Position numbers and translations under genes: made by a program. DNA of 29,320 nt from a virus: positions 1 through 29,320 of the IMG/VR virus record IMGVR_UViG_3300007900_000688; one strand, 5' to 3'. The first letter of the stretch is position 1, and each line of letters starts with the position of its first letter. A model generated the notes under the pieces. The model saw nothing but the letters and a program-made list of their open reading frames with translations. It made no database searches and was not told the origin of the DNA. Shown piece after piece: positions 1-6,647 of the stretch.

Positions 1-663
1 CGTGACCGTCTGGTTGACCGGGAAAGACGTGATTACCGGCGGCGGCGGGATGACTATCAGTGTCGCCGCGGTGCTCGTGACGTCCCCGCCCTCGTTCGTC
101 ACGACGCACGTGAAGAGCGCCCCGTCGTCCGCGAGCACCACGGCAGGCGTGATGTAGCTTGCGCTCGTGGCACCACCGATGTCTGTCCCGTCCTTCTTCC
201 ACTGGTACGTCAGTGTCCCCGAACCCGTTGCGGTTACGCTGAAGACCGTCGTCTGGCCCTCGGTCACGGCCATGTCGGCCGGATGCCCCGTGATCCGCGG
301 AGACAGTATGTTGACCGTCAGTGTGGCTGCGTTCGACTCGACACTCCCGACCGCATTCGTGACAAGGCACATGAATTGCGCTCCGTCGTCGGCGAAAACG
401 GTAGCTGGTGTCGTGCAGGATCGCCAGGTAGCGCCGAGGATCTCAACGGTGTTCCTATACCACTGGTACGTCAGTACCCCCGAACCCGTTGCAGCCACGG
501 TGAATGTGGTGGCTCCGCCCTCCGTAACCGTCTGATCGGACGGGTGTGTTGTGATGGTCGGAGGTATCAGCGCCGCCCCGCCATCGGCCCCATCATCGCA
601 ACCTACGCAGAGTGCAGCTACGAGCAACACGACAGTACAGATCACGGCCTGTTTCCCAAACAT
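1..663 (-). CDS. Putative lipoprotein with tandem Ig-like domains (3' part beyond window)
   Basis: The minus-strand frame is open from an ATG at 663 to the window edge (221 codons, no stop), so the C-terminal part is missing. GGAGTGAGACG lies just upstream as ribosome binding site, 21 bases after the rtcB stop. Residues 1-25 form a hydrophobic signal peptide ending LCVGC, a lipobox-like cleavage site, although Cys at -3 is unusual; an acidic/glycine-rich linker follows. Then come at least two complete Ig-like repeats of about 87 residues, each with the pattern THP.(D/N)..VTEG...TFSVTATGSG.LTYQW, a Cys and a DDGA.F.C.VTN strand, and the start of a third. This is the I-set/Ig_3-like fold common in bacterial surface and phage virion proteins. 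It was probably made with the genes before it. Its role is unknown: an envelope protein affecting superinfection, or a surface adhesin, are both possible. Confidence is high that it is coding, moderate for lipoprotein. Confidence 0.8.
   Translation of the reverse strand, partial: MFGKQAVICTVVLLVAALCVGCDDGADGGAALIPPTITTHPSDQTVTEGGATTFTVAATGSGVLTYQWYRNTVEILGATWRSCTTPATVFADDGAQFMCLVTNAVGSVESNAATLTVNILSPRITGHPADMAVTEGQTTVFSVTATGSGTLTYQWKKDGTDIGGATSASYITPAVVLADDGALFTCVVTNEGGDVTSTAATLIVIPPPPVITSFPVNQTVT
200..492. repeat. Direct DNA repeat marking tandem Ig-like domains
   Basis: A 32-base segment at 200-231 recurs at 461-492 with two mismatches. The 261-base period equals 87 codons, one Ig-like domain. 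The repeat codes the conserved ATGSG.LTYQW strand region. This suggests the Ig domains arose by recent in-frame duplication or are kept similar by recombination. Confidence 0.75.
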
Positions 664-684
664 CGTCTCACTCCGTTCGGCGTA

Positions 685-1950
685 TTACCTACGTCTTCCT
701 TTTCCTTTTCTCCTGGTGTTGTCGTTGGCTCCCTTGACACACAGGAATTGCTTCAAGACAGTCTCGACCTCAACCAGGTCTTTCTCGGCCTCTAGAACAG
801 CCCCGATATCCTTGTACGCTGCCACGCCCTCATCGAGGGTGGCTGCTGACTTATCGCACTCTACCCACTCAAGTGCCTTGGCGTGGTCCTCGATTGAAAT
901 TGTTCGCTTCGCCTGTCCGCGGCTCATGGTACGCCCCGCACCGTGGGAAGCCGAGCAGAACGAATCAACGGCCCCCTTGCCCCTTACGATATAGCTACGA
1001 GAGCCCATCGATCCAGGGATGATGCCGAGGTCAGTCTTACGCGCGCGGATTGCTCCCTTGCGCGTAATTAGTACATTCTTGCCGTAGTGATTTTCCATTG
1101 CAATGTAATTGTGGTGGCAGTTTATATTTTGAGCATCTGTGGGCAGTACGTCTGTGCCGAAAAACTCCTCGAGAAGCACAAACAGGCTGTCCATCATAAG
1201 CTCGCGGTTCCGCGCCGCGAACAGCTGTGCCCACTCCGCGGCCTTCATGTAATTATCGAACTCGGGCTCCCCTTTCGGAAGGAACGCCAAGTCCGGATGC
1301 ACAAGCGCGGAGGCCCACTGACTACACTTCTTCTGGGCCAGCCCGATGAAGAAGGCCCCAAACTTGTTCCCAGGGCCGCGGGAACCGGAATGGATCATGA
1401 GCCAAATACGTCCCTCTGCATCGGTGCACATTTCGATAAAGTGATTTCCGGTGCCCAGCGTTCCGAGATGGTTGACCTCATTGTACGGAACTGCGTCTGG
1501 GTACTCTATGATTACCTCCTGAAAGATTTCCTCCAACTCGTCGCACCATACCTTTTCGACTCGTGGGGGAAGAGCGTTCCTAGGCCATGCGCCACAGTCC
1601 CCAGCACCGCCATTGTGGCTTCTGCCCGTTGGGATGGTCGCCTCGATCTTAGCACGAAGCTCAGAGAGGCTTACGCCAGTTAGGGCGTCCTTAGAAAGGA
1701 GTGTCGGGCAGGCCATCATCCCACACCCGATGTCCACGCCCGTTACGGCAGGATAAGCAGCCCCCATCGTAGCGACGACAGCGCCGATACACGCTCCCTT
1801 ACCTAGGTGTGCGTCCGGCATGAGGGCGACGTGCTTGAATATGTGCGGAGAGTCGGAGATGTTCTTGGCCTGTTCCAGCGCGGAGTCCTCGATGGGAACG
1901 CCGTCGATCCAAGCCTTTACGAGCCCTCGGTCTGCTTTGATAACCTTCAT
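685..1950 (-). CDS. rtcB: RtcB-type RNA ligase (3'-phosphate RNA splicing ligase)
   Basis: A 421-residue protein that can be followed along nearly the whole length of E. coli RtcB (408 aa). RtcB joins RNA ends carrying 2',3'-cyclic or 3'-phosphate to 5'-OH ends, using GTP and Mn2+ through a GMP-histidine intermediate. Visible motifs: PDAHLGKG (45-52), DIGCGM with metal-binding D73 and C76, GTLGTGNHFIE (163-173), HSGSRG with H187, INCHHNY with H280, RKGA, PGSMG (312-316), and SHGAGR with the GMP-accepting H336. The family ends at CVKG; here a basic 14-residue tail is added. The ATG at 1950 is preceded by GGGGCAGAG. No archease or RNA cyclase partner is visible in the window. In a phage this enzyme could reseal tRNAs cut by host anticodon nucleases, as T4 does with its unrelated Pnkp/Rnl1 pair; that role is inferred. 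The family call is near certain. Confidence 0.97.
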   Translation of the reverse strand: MKVIKADRGLVKAWIDGVPIEDSALEQAKNISDSPHIFKHVALMPDAHLGKGACIGAVVATMGAAYPAVTGVDIGCGMMACPTLLSKDALTGVSLSELRAKIEATIPTGRSHNGGAGDCGAWPRNALPPRVEKVWCDELEEIFQEVIIEYPDAVPYNEVNHLGTLGTGNHFIEMCTDAEGRIWLMIHSGSRGPGNKFGAFFIGLAQKKCSQWASALVHPDLAFLPKGEPEFDNYMKAAEWAQLFAARNRELMMDSLFVLLEEFFGTDVLPTDAQNINCHHNYIAMENHYGKNVLITRKGAIRARKTDLGIIPGSMGSRSYIVRGKGAVDSFCSASHGAGRTMSRGQAKRTISIEDHAKALEWVECDKSAATLDEGVAAYKDIGAVLEAEKDLVEVETVLKQFLCVKGANDNTRRKGKGRRR

Positions 1951-1974
1951 TCTCTGCCCCGTTCGATCAGTGGT

Positions 1975-2011
1975 CCTCTACAAGTAACGCCCTGAAACGA
2001 GGAGCAGTCAA
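1975..2011 (-). promoter_or_regulatory. Candidate promoter upstream of rtcB
   Basis: On the minus strand TTGACT (2011-2006) resembles a -35 box, followed 31 bases on (first base to first base) by TAGAGG (1980-1975), 25 bases before the rtcB ATG. The -10 region (TTACTTG) is a poor match to TATAAT. It is listed because the same TTGAC to TAGAGG layout occurs at 7752-7715 and 10094-10058. Weak on its own. Confidence 0.3.
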
Positions 2012-2026
2012 GCCCAAATAGATAGA

Positions 2027-2051
2027 GGGCAGAGGTAATTTACCTCTGCCC
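2027..2051 (-). terminator. Perfect 12-bp inverted repeat between SPFH gene and rtcB
   Basis: Bases 2027-2038 (GGGCAGAGGTAA) pair perfectly with 2040-2051 around one central base, so in RNA the central A/T pairs would form the loop. It starts 20 bases after the SPFH stop. On the minus strand it is followed by TCTATCTATTTG, which is T-rich but not a clean U tract. It may be an imperfect intrinsic terminator or a processing/stability hairpin that separates rtcB from the genes before it. Confidence 0.55.
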
Positions 2052-2071
2052 CCTGAGTACGTCCCGCGTGA

Positions 2072-3340
2072 TTACTGCCCCGCTCCAACTGTGGCGTTGA
2101 GTACATTGCCGATTGGCGCGGACGGAAGGCCGATGGCTATGGCCTTCTGGAAGTCCTCTGCCAACGCGGTGATGTTCATGGACTCGGGCACGTAGTAGAT
2201 CTTCTGGATGCCTGCGCCGAGCGCACCGGCGATCTCCACCTGCGCGAACCGACGACCGCCCTCGCCCAGATAGGCTGCCAGCTTCAGCTTCTTGGCTTCA
2301 GCCTCTGCCTTACCGAGTGCCAACACACCCTGGGCCTCAGCGATCTTACGGAGCTTCAGGCCTTCGCCCTCCAACTCGTCACGGGCCTTCTGGGCTTCGG
2401 CTGCAAGAGTGACCTCGATCTTCTTGGCCTCGGCGGCAAGCTCGACCTTCTTGGCGTCAGCTTCAGCCGCAAGAACCTCTTTCCTGGCTGCTGCTTCTGC
2501 CTGAGCAATCTCCTCGCCCTTCTTAGTCTCGGCCTCTACGAGTCGCCTATTTTGCTCAGCCTTCGCCTCAGCTTCGGCCACCTTCGCCTCAGCATTGGCA
2601 GCTGCCTGTTGTTTCTTGGCCGTCTTTCCACGCTGCTCGGCCTGCGCCTCGGCAGTGATCATGGAAAGGAACTTCGGATCCTTCAACGTTATTTCACGAA
2701 TGACGAGCTTCTCGACCATGATACCATAGGCGTTGAATCGCTCGTCGTCCTGCAGTGAGTTCTCGATAGTCTGCTGCAAACGGACACGGCCGGCGCCTTG
2801 ATAGATTGTCCTAGCGTCGAGAATGGTGGTGTTGTCAATGATGTTCTGGAGCAGGACATCCTTAAGGAAAGTGGTCCGGAACGCGGACGTCTTCTCCTTG
2901 TGCAGCTTCACGAGCTTGCCCGGATCGAGGTGGAACTGCATGACGCAGCGCAGGATAACGGGCGTCGGACCGGTGGTCTTTCCGCTATCCATGTCCTCCA
3001 GCGTAAGGCGCTCCATCATGACCGGGATCTCGACAGGCTGGACGTCGGGTTGATTGAATTCCATCTCGTCGGCGTCCATGTATGTGTTCTTGGGGTTGAC
3101 GGTCTTGTCGTCGATAACGAATGTGTCGGAGCCGATGTAATACTTGTTCGGGGTCGTGGTCCAGCCGAAGTAAAAGTGAAGGCCGTCCTCAGCGATCTGC
3201 TCCCTAACTCCAGAGATGGTCTGCCATACGACCCTCTCGGAGCCCTCGACAGTCGTCCAGCGAAGCGACGTGAACAGCACGACGGCGCCAATTACGAGGC
3301 CGACGATGCCCATAAGCAGTGCGATTTCCTTCTTATTCAT
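2072..3340 (-). CDS. SPFH/prohibitin-like membrane protein
   Basis: A 422-residue protein. Residues 6-25 form one N-terminal transmembrane segment. Residues about 28-220 are a band-7/SPFH-like domain (VEGSERVVWQTISG start, the LVIREITLKDP strand near its end). A long Ala/Glu/Lys-rich coiled coil follows (about 225-345), then a C-terminal part ending in a small-residue tail. This is the architecture of prohibitins, stomatins, flotillins and HflK/HflC, which oligomerise as rings on membranes and organise proteases or lipid domains. The ATG at 3340 has AAAGGAATC upstream. The preceding gene encodes a small membrane protein that could be its partner, as NfeD-type proteins are for other SPFH proteins; that pairing is inference. 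SPFH genes are uncommon in phages. A role in envelope maintenance, lysis timing or exclusion is possible, and none can be shown here. Confidence 0.85.
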   Translation of the reverse strand: MNKKEIALLMGIVGLVIGAVVLFTSLRWTTVEGSERVVWQTISGVREQIAEDGLHFYFGWTTTPNKYYIGSDTFVIDDKTVNPKNTYMDADEMEFNQPDVQPVEIPVMMERLTLEDMDSGKTTGPTPVILRCVMQFHLDPGKLVKLHKEKTSAFRTTFLKDVLLQNIIDNTTILDARTIYQGAGRVRLQQTIENSLQDDERFNAYGIMVEKLVIREITLKDPKFLSMITAEAQAEQRGKTAKKQQAAANAEAKVAEAEAKAEQNRRLVEAETKKGEEIAQAEAAARKEVLAAEADAKKVELAAEAKKIEVTLAAEAQKARDELEGEGLKLRKIAEAQGVLALGKAEAEAKKLKLAAYLGEGGRRFAQVEIAGALGAGIQKIYYVPESMNITALAEDFQKAIAIGLPSAPIGNVLNATVGAGQ

Positions 3341-3390
3341 TTCGGATTCCTTTCGTTAACAATAAACGGCATATACGACACATACGGCAC

Positions 3391-3759
3391 CTATTCTGAA
3401 TCTACGCTCTTGTCTTTCCCGCTCTCTTGATCCTCCTCTCGTTTAGCTTGCTTCTTAGGACTCTCTAGAAAAGCCTTAATTGTAGTCCTCTGTTCCTCGA
3501 ATGTGCCAGTCACCGCGGCGACCATCCACCAACCTGTAAGTGCTGCCAGCAAAAGCCCAGCACAAAGTATGGCGGGGCCTCCAAAGATGCCTGCGATGAT
3601 CAGGCCTCCAGCCAGCAACGGCCAGCCCCCGAGAGGAGCCTTAGCTCTCTTTAGCCGGGATGATCCATAGAGCCAGCCCCACATGACGATCCATGAGACC
3701 GTTGCTATGCTATTCAGTACGATCATCGGAGCATACGGCAGTGTCCAAAACCCGTCCAT
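3391..3759 (-). CDS. Small membrane protein, unrecognised
   Basis: A 122-residue protein. The ATG at 3759 is chosen over one 26 codons upstream because GGAGGGG sits directly before it; it still overlaps the end of the hydrolase gene by 50 bases. Residues 10-31 and 45-85 are strongly hydrophobic (two or three membrane spans, the second block rich in Gly and Leu). The last 35 residues are highly charged (KKQAKREEDQESGKDK) and probably cytoplasmic. I recognise no family. Its place between the MBL-fold hydrolase and the SPFH gene, 50 bases before the latter's start, suggests co-expression and perhaps a membrane complex with the SPFH protein. Confidence 0.7.
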   Translation of the reverse strand: MDGFWTLPYAPMIVLNSIATVSWIVMWGWLYGSSRLKRAKAPLGGWPLLAGGLIIAGIFGGPAILCAGLLLAALTGWWMVAAVTGTFEEQRTTIKAFLESPKKQAKREEDQESGKDKSVDSE

Positions 3760-4615
3760 CGTCCCCTCCTTCACTGCGCTCAAAATCGAAGCTCTGCCCC
3801 TTGACCACGAAGCCCGCGAAGCCGTCCGCTCGCGCATGGGCCTGTGAGACGCGTCTCAGCTGATAGTGCATGAGCCACATCTTCGCCTTGATCTCCTTCG
3901 GCAGCGTGTTGAGATCGTCGTAGTGCGCGTGGACCGTACTCTTATACGGAGCGGTCTCGCAGTCCTGGAAGATCAGGTCGGCCTGAGCATAGAACACTTC
4001 GATCTGCTTCGGGCAGAACTGGGTGTCGCCCGTGAAGAAGATCCTCTTTCCAGGAAGCTCAGTAAACGTTGGTTTCACCAATGTCCTGCCAACGCAGCTA
4101 CTCACCTCGACGGGTCCAGGGAACGCGATCATCAGGCCGTAGCTGTGAGTGATCTTGTAGCCGGAAACGACGTGGACGGTCTGCACTGGCTGGCAGATCG
4201 CGCCGCGCCAACGGAAGTCGTCGTTCGGCCGCACCGGCAGGGGCTCGAAGAAGGTTTCGAGCGTTGCTACCTCTCCCTGGACTGACTCCATACCGCCCCG
4301 CAGCGACTGCCATATCTCGTACATAAGATCGTTGGACGCATGTAGGATGGGCCGCGCCAGACTCGGGTTGAAGTAGGTGCAGAAACCCAGCCACTCCAGT
4401 CCCCCCACATGGTCGGCGTGTAGGTGGCTGATATAGACGCGCTCGATGTCCTTCAGCAGGACATTGATCTCCTTGAGCGAGAATCGCGCGTCACTGCCAC
4501 AGTCGATCAGGAGGTGCTTCGGACCTTCGGACGTAGGGTCGGTCAGCACGGCGTTTGTCTGCCACTGATCCGATCCACAGAATGCGGACCCAACTCCTGC
4601 GAACGTAAGCTTCAT
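3710..4615 (-). CDS. Metallo-beta-lactamase-fold hydrolase (RNase Z / cyclic-nucleotide phosphodiesterase type)
   Basis: A 301-residue protein with the full metal-site set of the RNase Z-like branch of the MBL fold: HLHADH (64-69), H148, D197 in FTGDTQ, the DCET segment (218-221), VHAH (228-231) and H250 in WLMHY. The N-terminus LTFAGVGSAF is the usual first strand. Two-metal enzymes of this branch cleave phosphodiester bonds in tRNA precursors or cyclic nucleotides; phage Apyc1 enzymes that destroy Pycsar signals belong to it. No RNase Z flexible arm with a GP motif is obvious, so tRNA maturation is not assured. The ATG at 4615 overlaps the nadD stop (ATGA) and has GGAGGAG upstream, so translation is probably coupled to nadD. 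The last 25 residues (poor in hydrophobics) overlap the next gene. Fold confident; substrate open. Confidence 0.85.
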   Translation of the reverse strand: MKLTFAGVGSAFCGSDQWQTNAVLTDPTSEGPKHLLIDCGSDARFSLKEINVLLKDIERVYISHLHADHVGGLEWLGFCTYFNPSLARPILHASNDLMYEIWQSLRGGMESVQGEVATLETFFEPLPVRPNDDFRWRGAICQPVQTVHVVSGYKITHSYGLMIAFPGPVEVSSCVGRTLVKPTFTELPGKRIFFTGDTQFCPKQIEVFYAQADLIFQDCETAPYKSTVHAHYDDLNTLPKEIKAKMWLMHYQLRRVSQAHARADGFAGFVVKGQSFDFERSEGGDDGRVLDTAVCSDDRTE

Positions 4616-5277
4616 CTGAAATCTCCTCCGGTTTCTTCCTGTCCCCGCGCCGTACCGTAAAGTCCATTATGATAAATATAGCCCTCAACCGCCGCCGGAA
4701 CAAGCCCAGAAATCGATTCGCCAGCCGCGAGTTGTCTGCGGATCTCCGTCGACGAAACCTCGATGGATTGCGTGAGGCTAATCATGGAGTCGCGGAACTT
4801 ATCGGCAAGGCCCGTGGGCAAGCGTCCAGCAAGATCATCCCAGTCCATGGGATCGTCTCCCACCCGCTCCAACACGACTGGCGTAACATAACTAAAGATC
4901 TCCGATACGTTGCGCCAACGAGGCATGTCGCGTACGGCGTCAGTACCCATCAGTAAAAATAGATCCACAAGGTGACCGAGATCATGTGAGAGCTTTCGCA
5001 CAGTGTCGATGGTGTACGATGTTCCGCCGCGCCGAAGCTCGATACCTGACTCTACAAGCACTTGTCTGTCTCTTGTAGCGAGCCCGACCATCTCAAGGCG
5101 ATGGTTAGCATCGGCGTAGCCGTCCTTCAACGGCTGCAGGTTGGCTGGAATTAGCAACACACGGTCGATCCCTAACCTCTCGCAGGCGCCCTCCGCCGCG
5201 CGTAGATGGCCCTCGTGGATAGGATCGAAGGATCCACCAAATATCCCGAACCGTAGTCGCCCCAGAGGGGATGTCAT
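4612..5277 (-). CDS. nadD: Nicotinate-mononucleotide adenylyltransferase
   Basis: A 221-residue protein of the usual NadD length. It transfers AMP from ATP to nicotinate mononucleotide, giving deamido-NAD and pyrophosphate. Motifs: GGSFDPIHEGH (14-24, the nucleotidyltransferase HxGH signature), TSYTIDTVR (86-94), GTDAV (111-115), SSTEIR (175-180, second ATP-binding signature), and VPAAVEGYI near the end. The TSYTIDT and SSTEIR pattern fits bacterial NadD rather than NadR or NadM. The ATG at 5277 has GGAGAGCC upstream and lies 15 bases after the pncB stop. The 3' end overlaps the hydrolase start. It is the third step of the pathway completed by pncA, pncB and nadE in this operon. Confidence 0.96.
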   Translation of the reverse strand: MTSPLGRLRFGIFGGSFDPIHEGHLRAAEGACERLGIDRVLLIPANLQPLKDGYADANHRLEMVGLATRDRQVLVESGIELRRGGTSYTIDTVRKLSHDLGHLVDLFLLMGTDAVRDMPRWRNVSEIFSYVTPVVLERVGDDPMDWDDLAGRLPTGLADKFRDSMISLTQSIEVSSTEIRRQLAAGESISGLVPAAVEGYIYHNGLYGTARGQEETGGDFR

Positions 5278-5292
5278 GAGGCTCTCCTACTT

Positions 5293-6447
5293 CTAGTATC
5301 CAAATGTCCATCTGGCGACTTCGATGGCTTTCTTGTCACCCATCGCCTTACCTGGATCCTCACTGAGCTTCACAACATCGATGCCGTTAATTTGACGCAG
5401 CTTGATTACGATATTGAGGGGCTGGACTTTCGGGATATCGTTCGAGAAGTGCGTCCCTATCCCAAAGGAGCAGCCAATGCCCAGATCGACGCAGTGTAGC
5501 TTGATCCGCAGGGCGCGGCTAACGGTGAGCCCGTCGCTGAAAACGATGGTCTTCGTAGCAGGGTCCACCCCAACGCTGTTGTAGTGGCGTACGGCTCGGG
5601 TCGCAAACCCAAGGGGGTCGCCGCTGTCATGGCGAATGCCATCGAACAAGCGCGAAAGTCCTGGGTCGAAGTCCCGGAAGAAAGCCTCAACCCCGTAGGT
5701 ATCGGTCAGGGCAATTCCCAGCCTTCCACCATAGACCTCGTTCCAGGCCTCCATAGCATACTTGTTGGCGTATCGCAGCCCCCGAAGGGCGCTAATGGCC
5801 ATGATCAGTTCGTGTGCCATTGTCCCAACGAGGCCCAGCCTAAGTATCTTGGCAAGGTAGATATTGCTGGTGCCGACGAACGAAGTTTTCCCGCCCTCCG
5901 CCAGCCCCGAGGTAACAACCCGCTGGTTCTCAAAGCTGAATCGACGGCGTGTGCCGAATTCCGCAAAGCCGCATCCCGCCTCGTCTAGCCGTTGTCCTTT
6001 GGCCACGGCCTTCTTATGAGCGCCCTTGGGAACCTCGGGGGCTTGCCCCCACAAAGCCAGCTCCGAGATCAGCGCCAGGAGGGGAACCTCCCAATAGATG
6101 GCTTTGCACCATGGCCCCGACACCGTAAGCTTCAAACGCCCGTTCGAGACGCGAAAATCCACCATGTCCGTCTCGAACCGAAAGTCTTTGAGCCAGGTAA
6201 GATACCAATCATCCAGATAGGGACAGTTCTCCTTTAGCCAAAAATACTCCTCGTTGCTAAGGCGAAGCGAGGCCAGATCAGCGAGCTGCTCGGTAAGGCC
6301 GCGCACCAGCGTTTTTGAGAATTTTCTGGCGGGGTCGCGGTTGGTGAACTCATACACAACAGAAGCATTGGGAGCAAGCTTGAGGACAGCTTGTCCTTGC
6401 GTGAGCTTGTAAAGATCATTGTCAAGTATTGATTTGATAATACTCAT
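5293..6447 (-). CDS. pncB: Nicotinate phosphoribosyltransferase
   Basis: A 384-residue protein that aligns along most of E. coli PncB (400 aa). It makes nicotinate mononucleotide from nicotinate and PRPP, with ATP hydrolysis. Landmarks: LDNDLYKLTQGQAV (8-21), SGPW (110-113), FGTRRRFSFENQ (164-175), GTSN (192-195), GTMAHE with H212 at the place of the autophosphorylated histidine, LTDTY (248-252), RHDSGDP (272-278), SDGL (304-307), SFGIGT (327-332) and the IVIKL strand. These fit NAPRT rather than NAMPT (the NadV type), so it should prefer nicotinic acid, which the neighbouring nicotinamidase would supply. The ATG at 6447 overlaps the upstream small gene's TGA (ATGA) and has GAGGGAG as ribosome binding site, implying coupling. 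Confidence 0.96.
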   Translation of the reverse strand: MSIIKSILDNDLYKLTQGQAVLKLAPNASVVYEFTNRDPARKFSKTLVRGLTEQLADLASLRLSNEEYFWLKENCPYLDDWYLTWLKDFRFETDMVDFRVSNGRLKLTVSGPWCKAIYWEVPLLALISELALWGQAPEVPKGAHKKAVAKGQRLDEAGCGFAEFGTRRRFSFENQRVVTSGLAEGGKTSFVGTSNIYLAKILRLGLVGTMAHELIMAISALRGLRYANKYAMEAWNEVYGGRLGIALTDTYGVEAFFRDFDPGLSRLFDGIRHDSGDPLGFATRAVRHYNSVGVDPATKTIVFSDGLTVSRALRIKLHCVDLGIGCSFGIGTHFSNDIPKVQPLNIVIKLRQINGIDVVKLSEDPGKAMGDKKAIEVARWTFGY

Positions 6448-6647
6448 CGTGTTTCTCCCTCTGTGACGGAACTCGTAGAGCTAAGCCGTACGCATCGCCA
6501 CCCTTTGTGGTGAGCACGCTCACCGTTGGCTACCTTGACCATGTTTGGAGGGCTCAGACTATGCTGCTCACAAAATAGGGATAGCCCCTCTGTTGTGGTA
6601 TACACCTCTCCTCTGGGAGATATGACCTGAAATAACTTAGTGCCCAT
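6444..6647 (-). CDS. 67-aa protein resembling a homing-endonuclease-associated DNA-binding module
   Basis: The frame continues upstream, but the ATG at 6647 is the sensible start: it overlaps the end of the preceding gene by only 11 bases, whereas upstream codons would be read out of frame through that gene's lysine-rich tail. The ribosome binding site is weak, so coupling is likely. Residues 5-50 follow the pattern FQVISPRGEVY...LSLFCEQHSLS..NM.KV..GER.HHKGWR. This resembles the small helix-turn-helix modules (NUMOD-like, ending in HKGW) found beside HNH and GIY-YIG homing endonucleases and free-standing in T4-like phages. No nuclease domain is present. It may be a remnant or a stand-alone DNA-binding protein. 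The stop overlaps the pncB start. Confidence 0.65.
   Translation of the reverse strand: MGTKLFQVISPRGEVYTTTEGLSLFCEQHSLSPPNMVKVANGERAHHKGWRCVRLSSTSSVTEGETR

Noticed and set aside
1087-1683. Long plus-strand open frames opposite rtcB and most other genes
   Set aside because: They lie antisense to genes with clear family motifs, have unnatural composition and no ribosome sites; they are shadows of the real coding strand.
2292-2504. Ala/Ser-rich plus-strand frame
   Set aside because: Antisense image of the Ala/Glu/Lys coiled coil of the SPFH protein.
5293-6447. NAMPT (NadV) identity for the phosphoribosyltransferase
   Set aside because: The sequence follows E. coli PncB along its length, including FGTRRRFS and SFGIGT, and a nicotinamidase is encoded beside it, which fits nicotinate as substrate.
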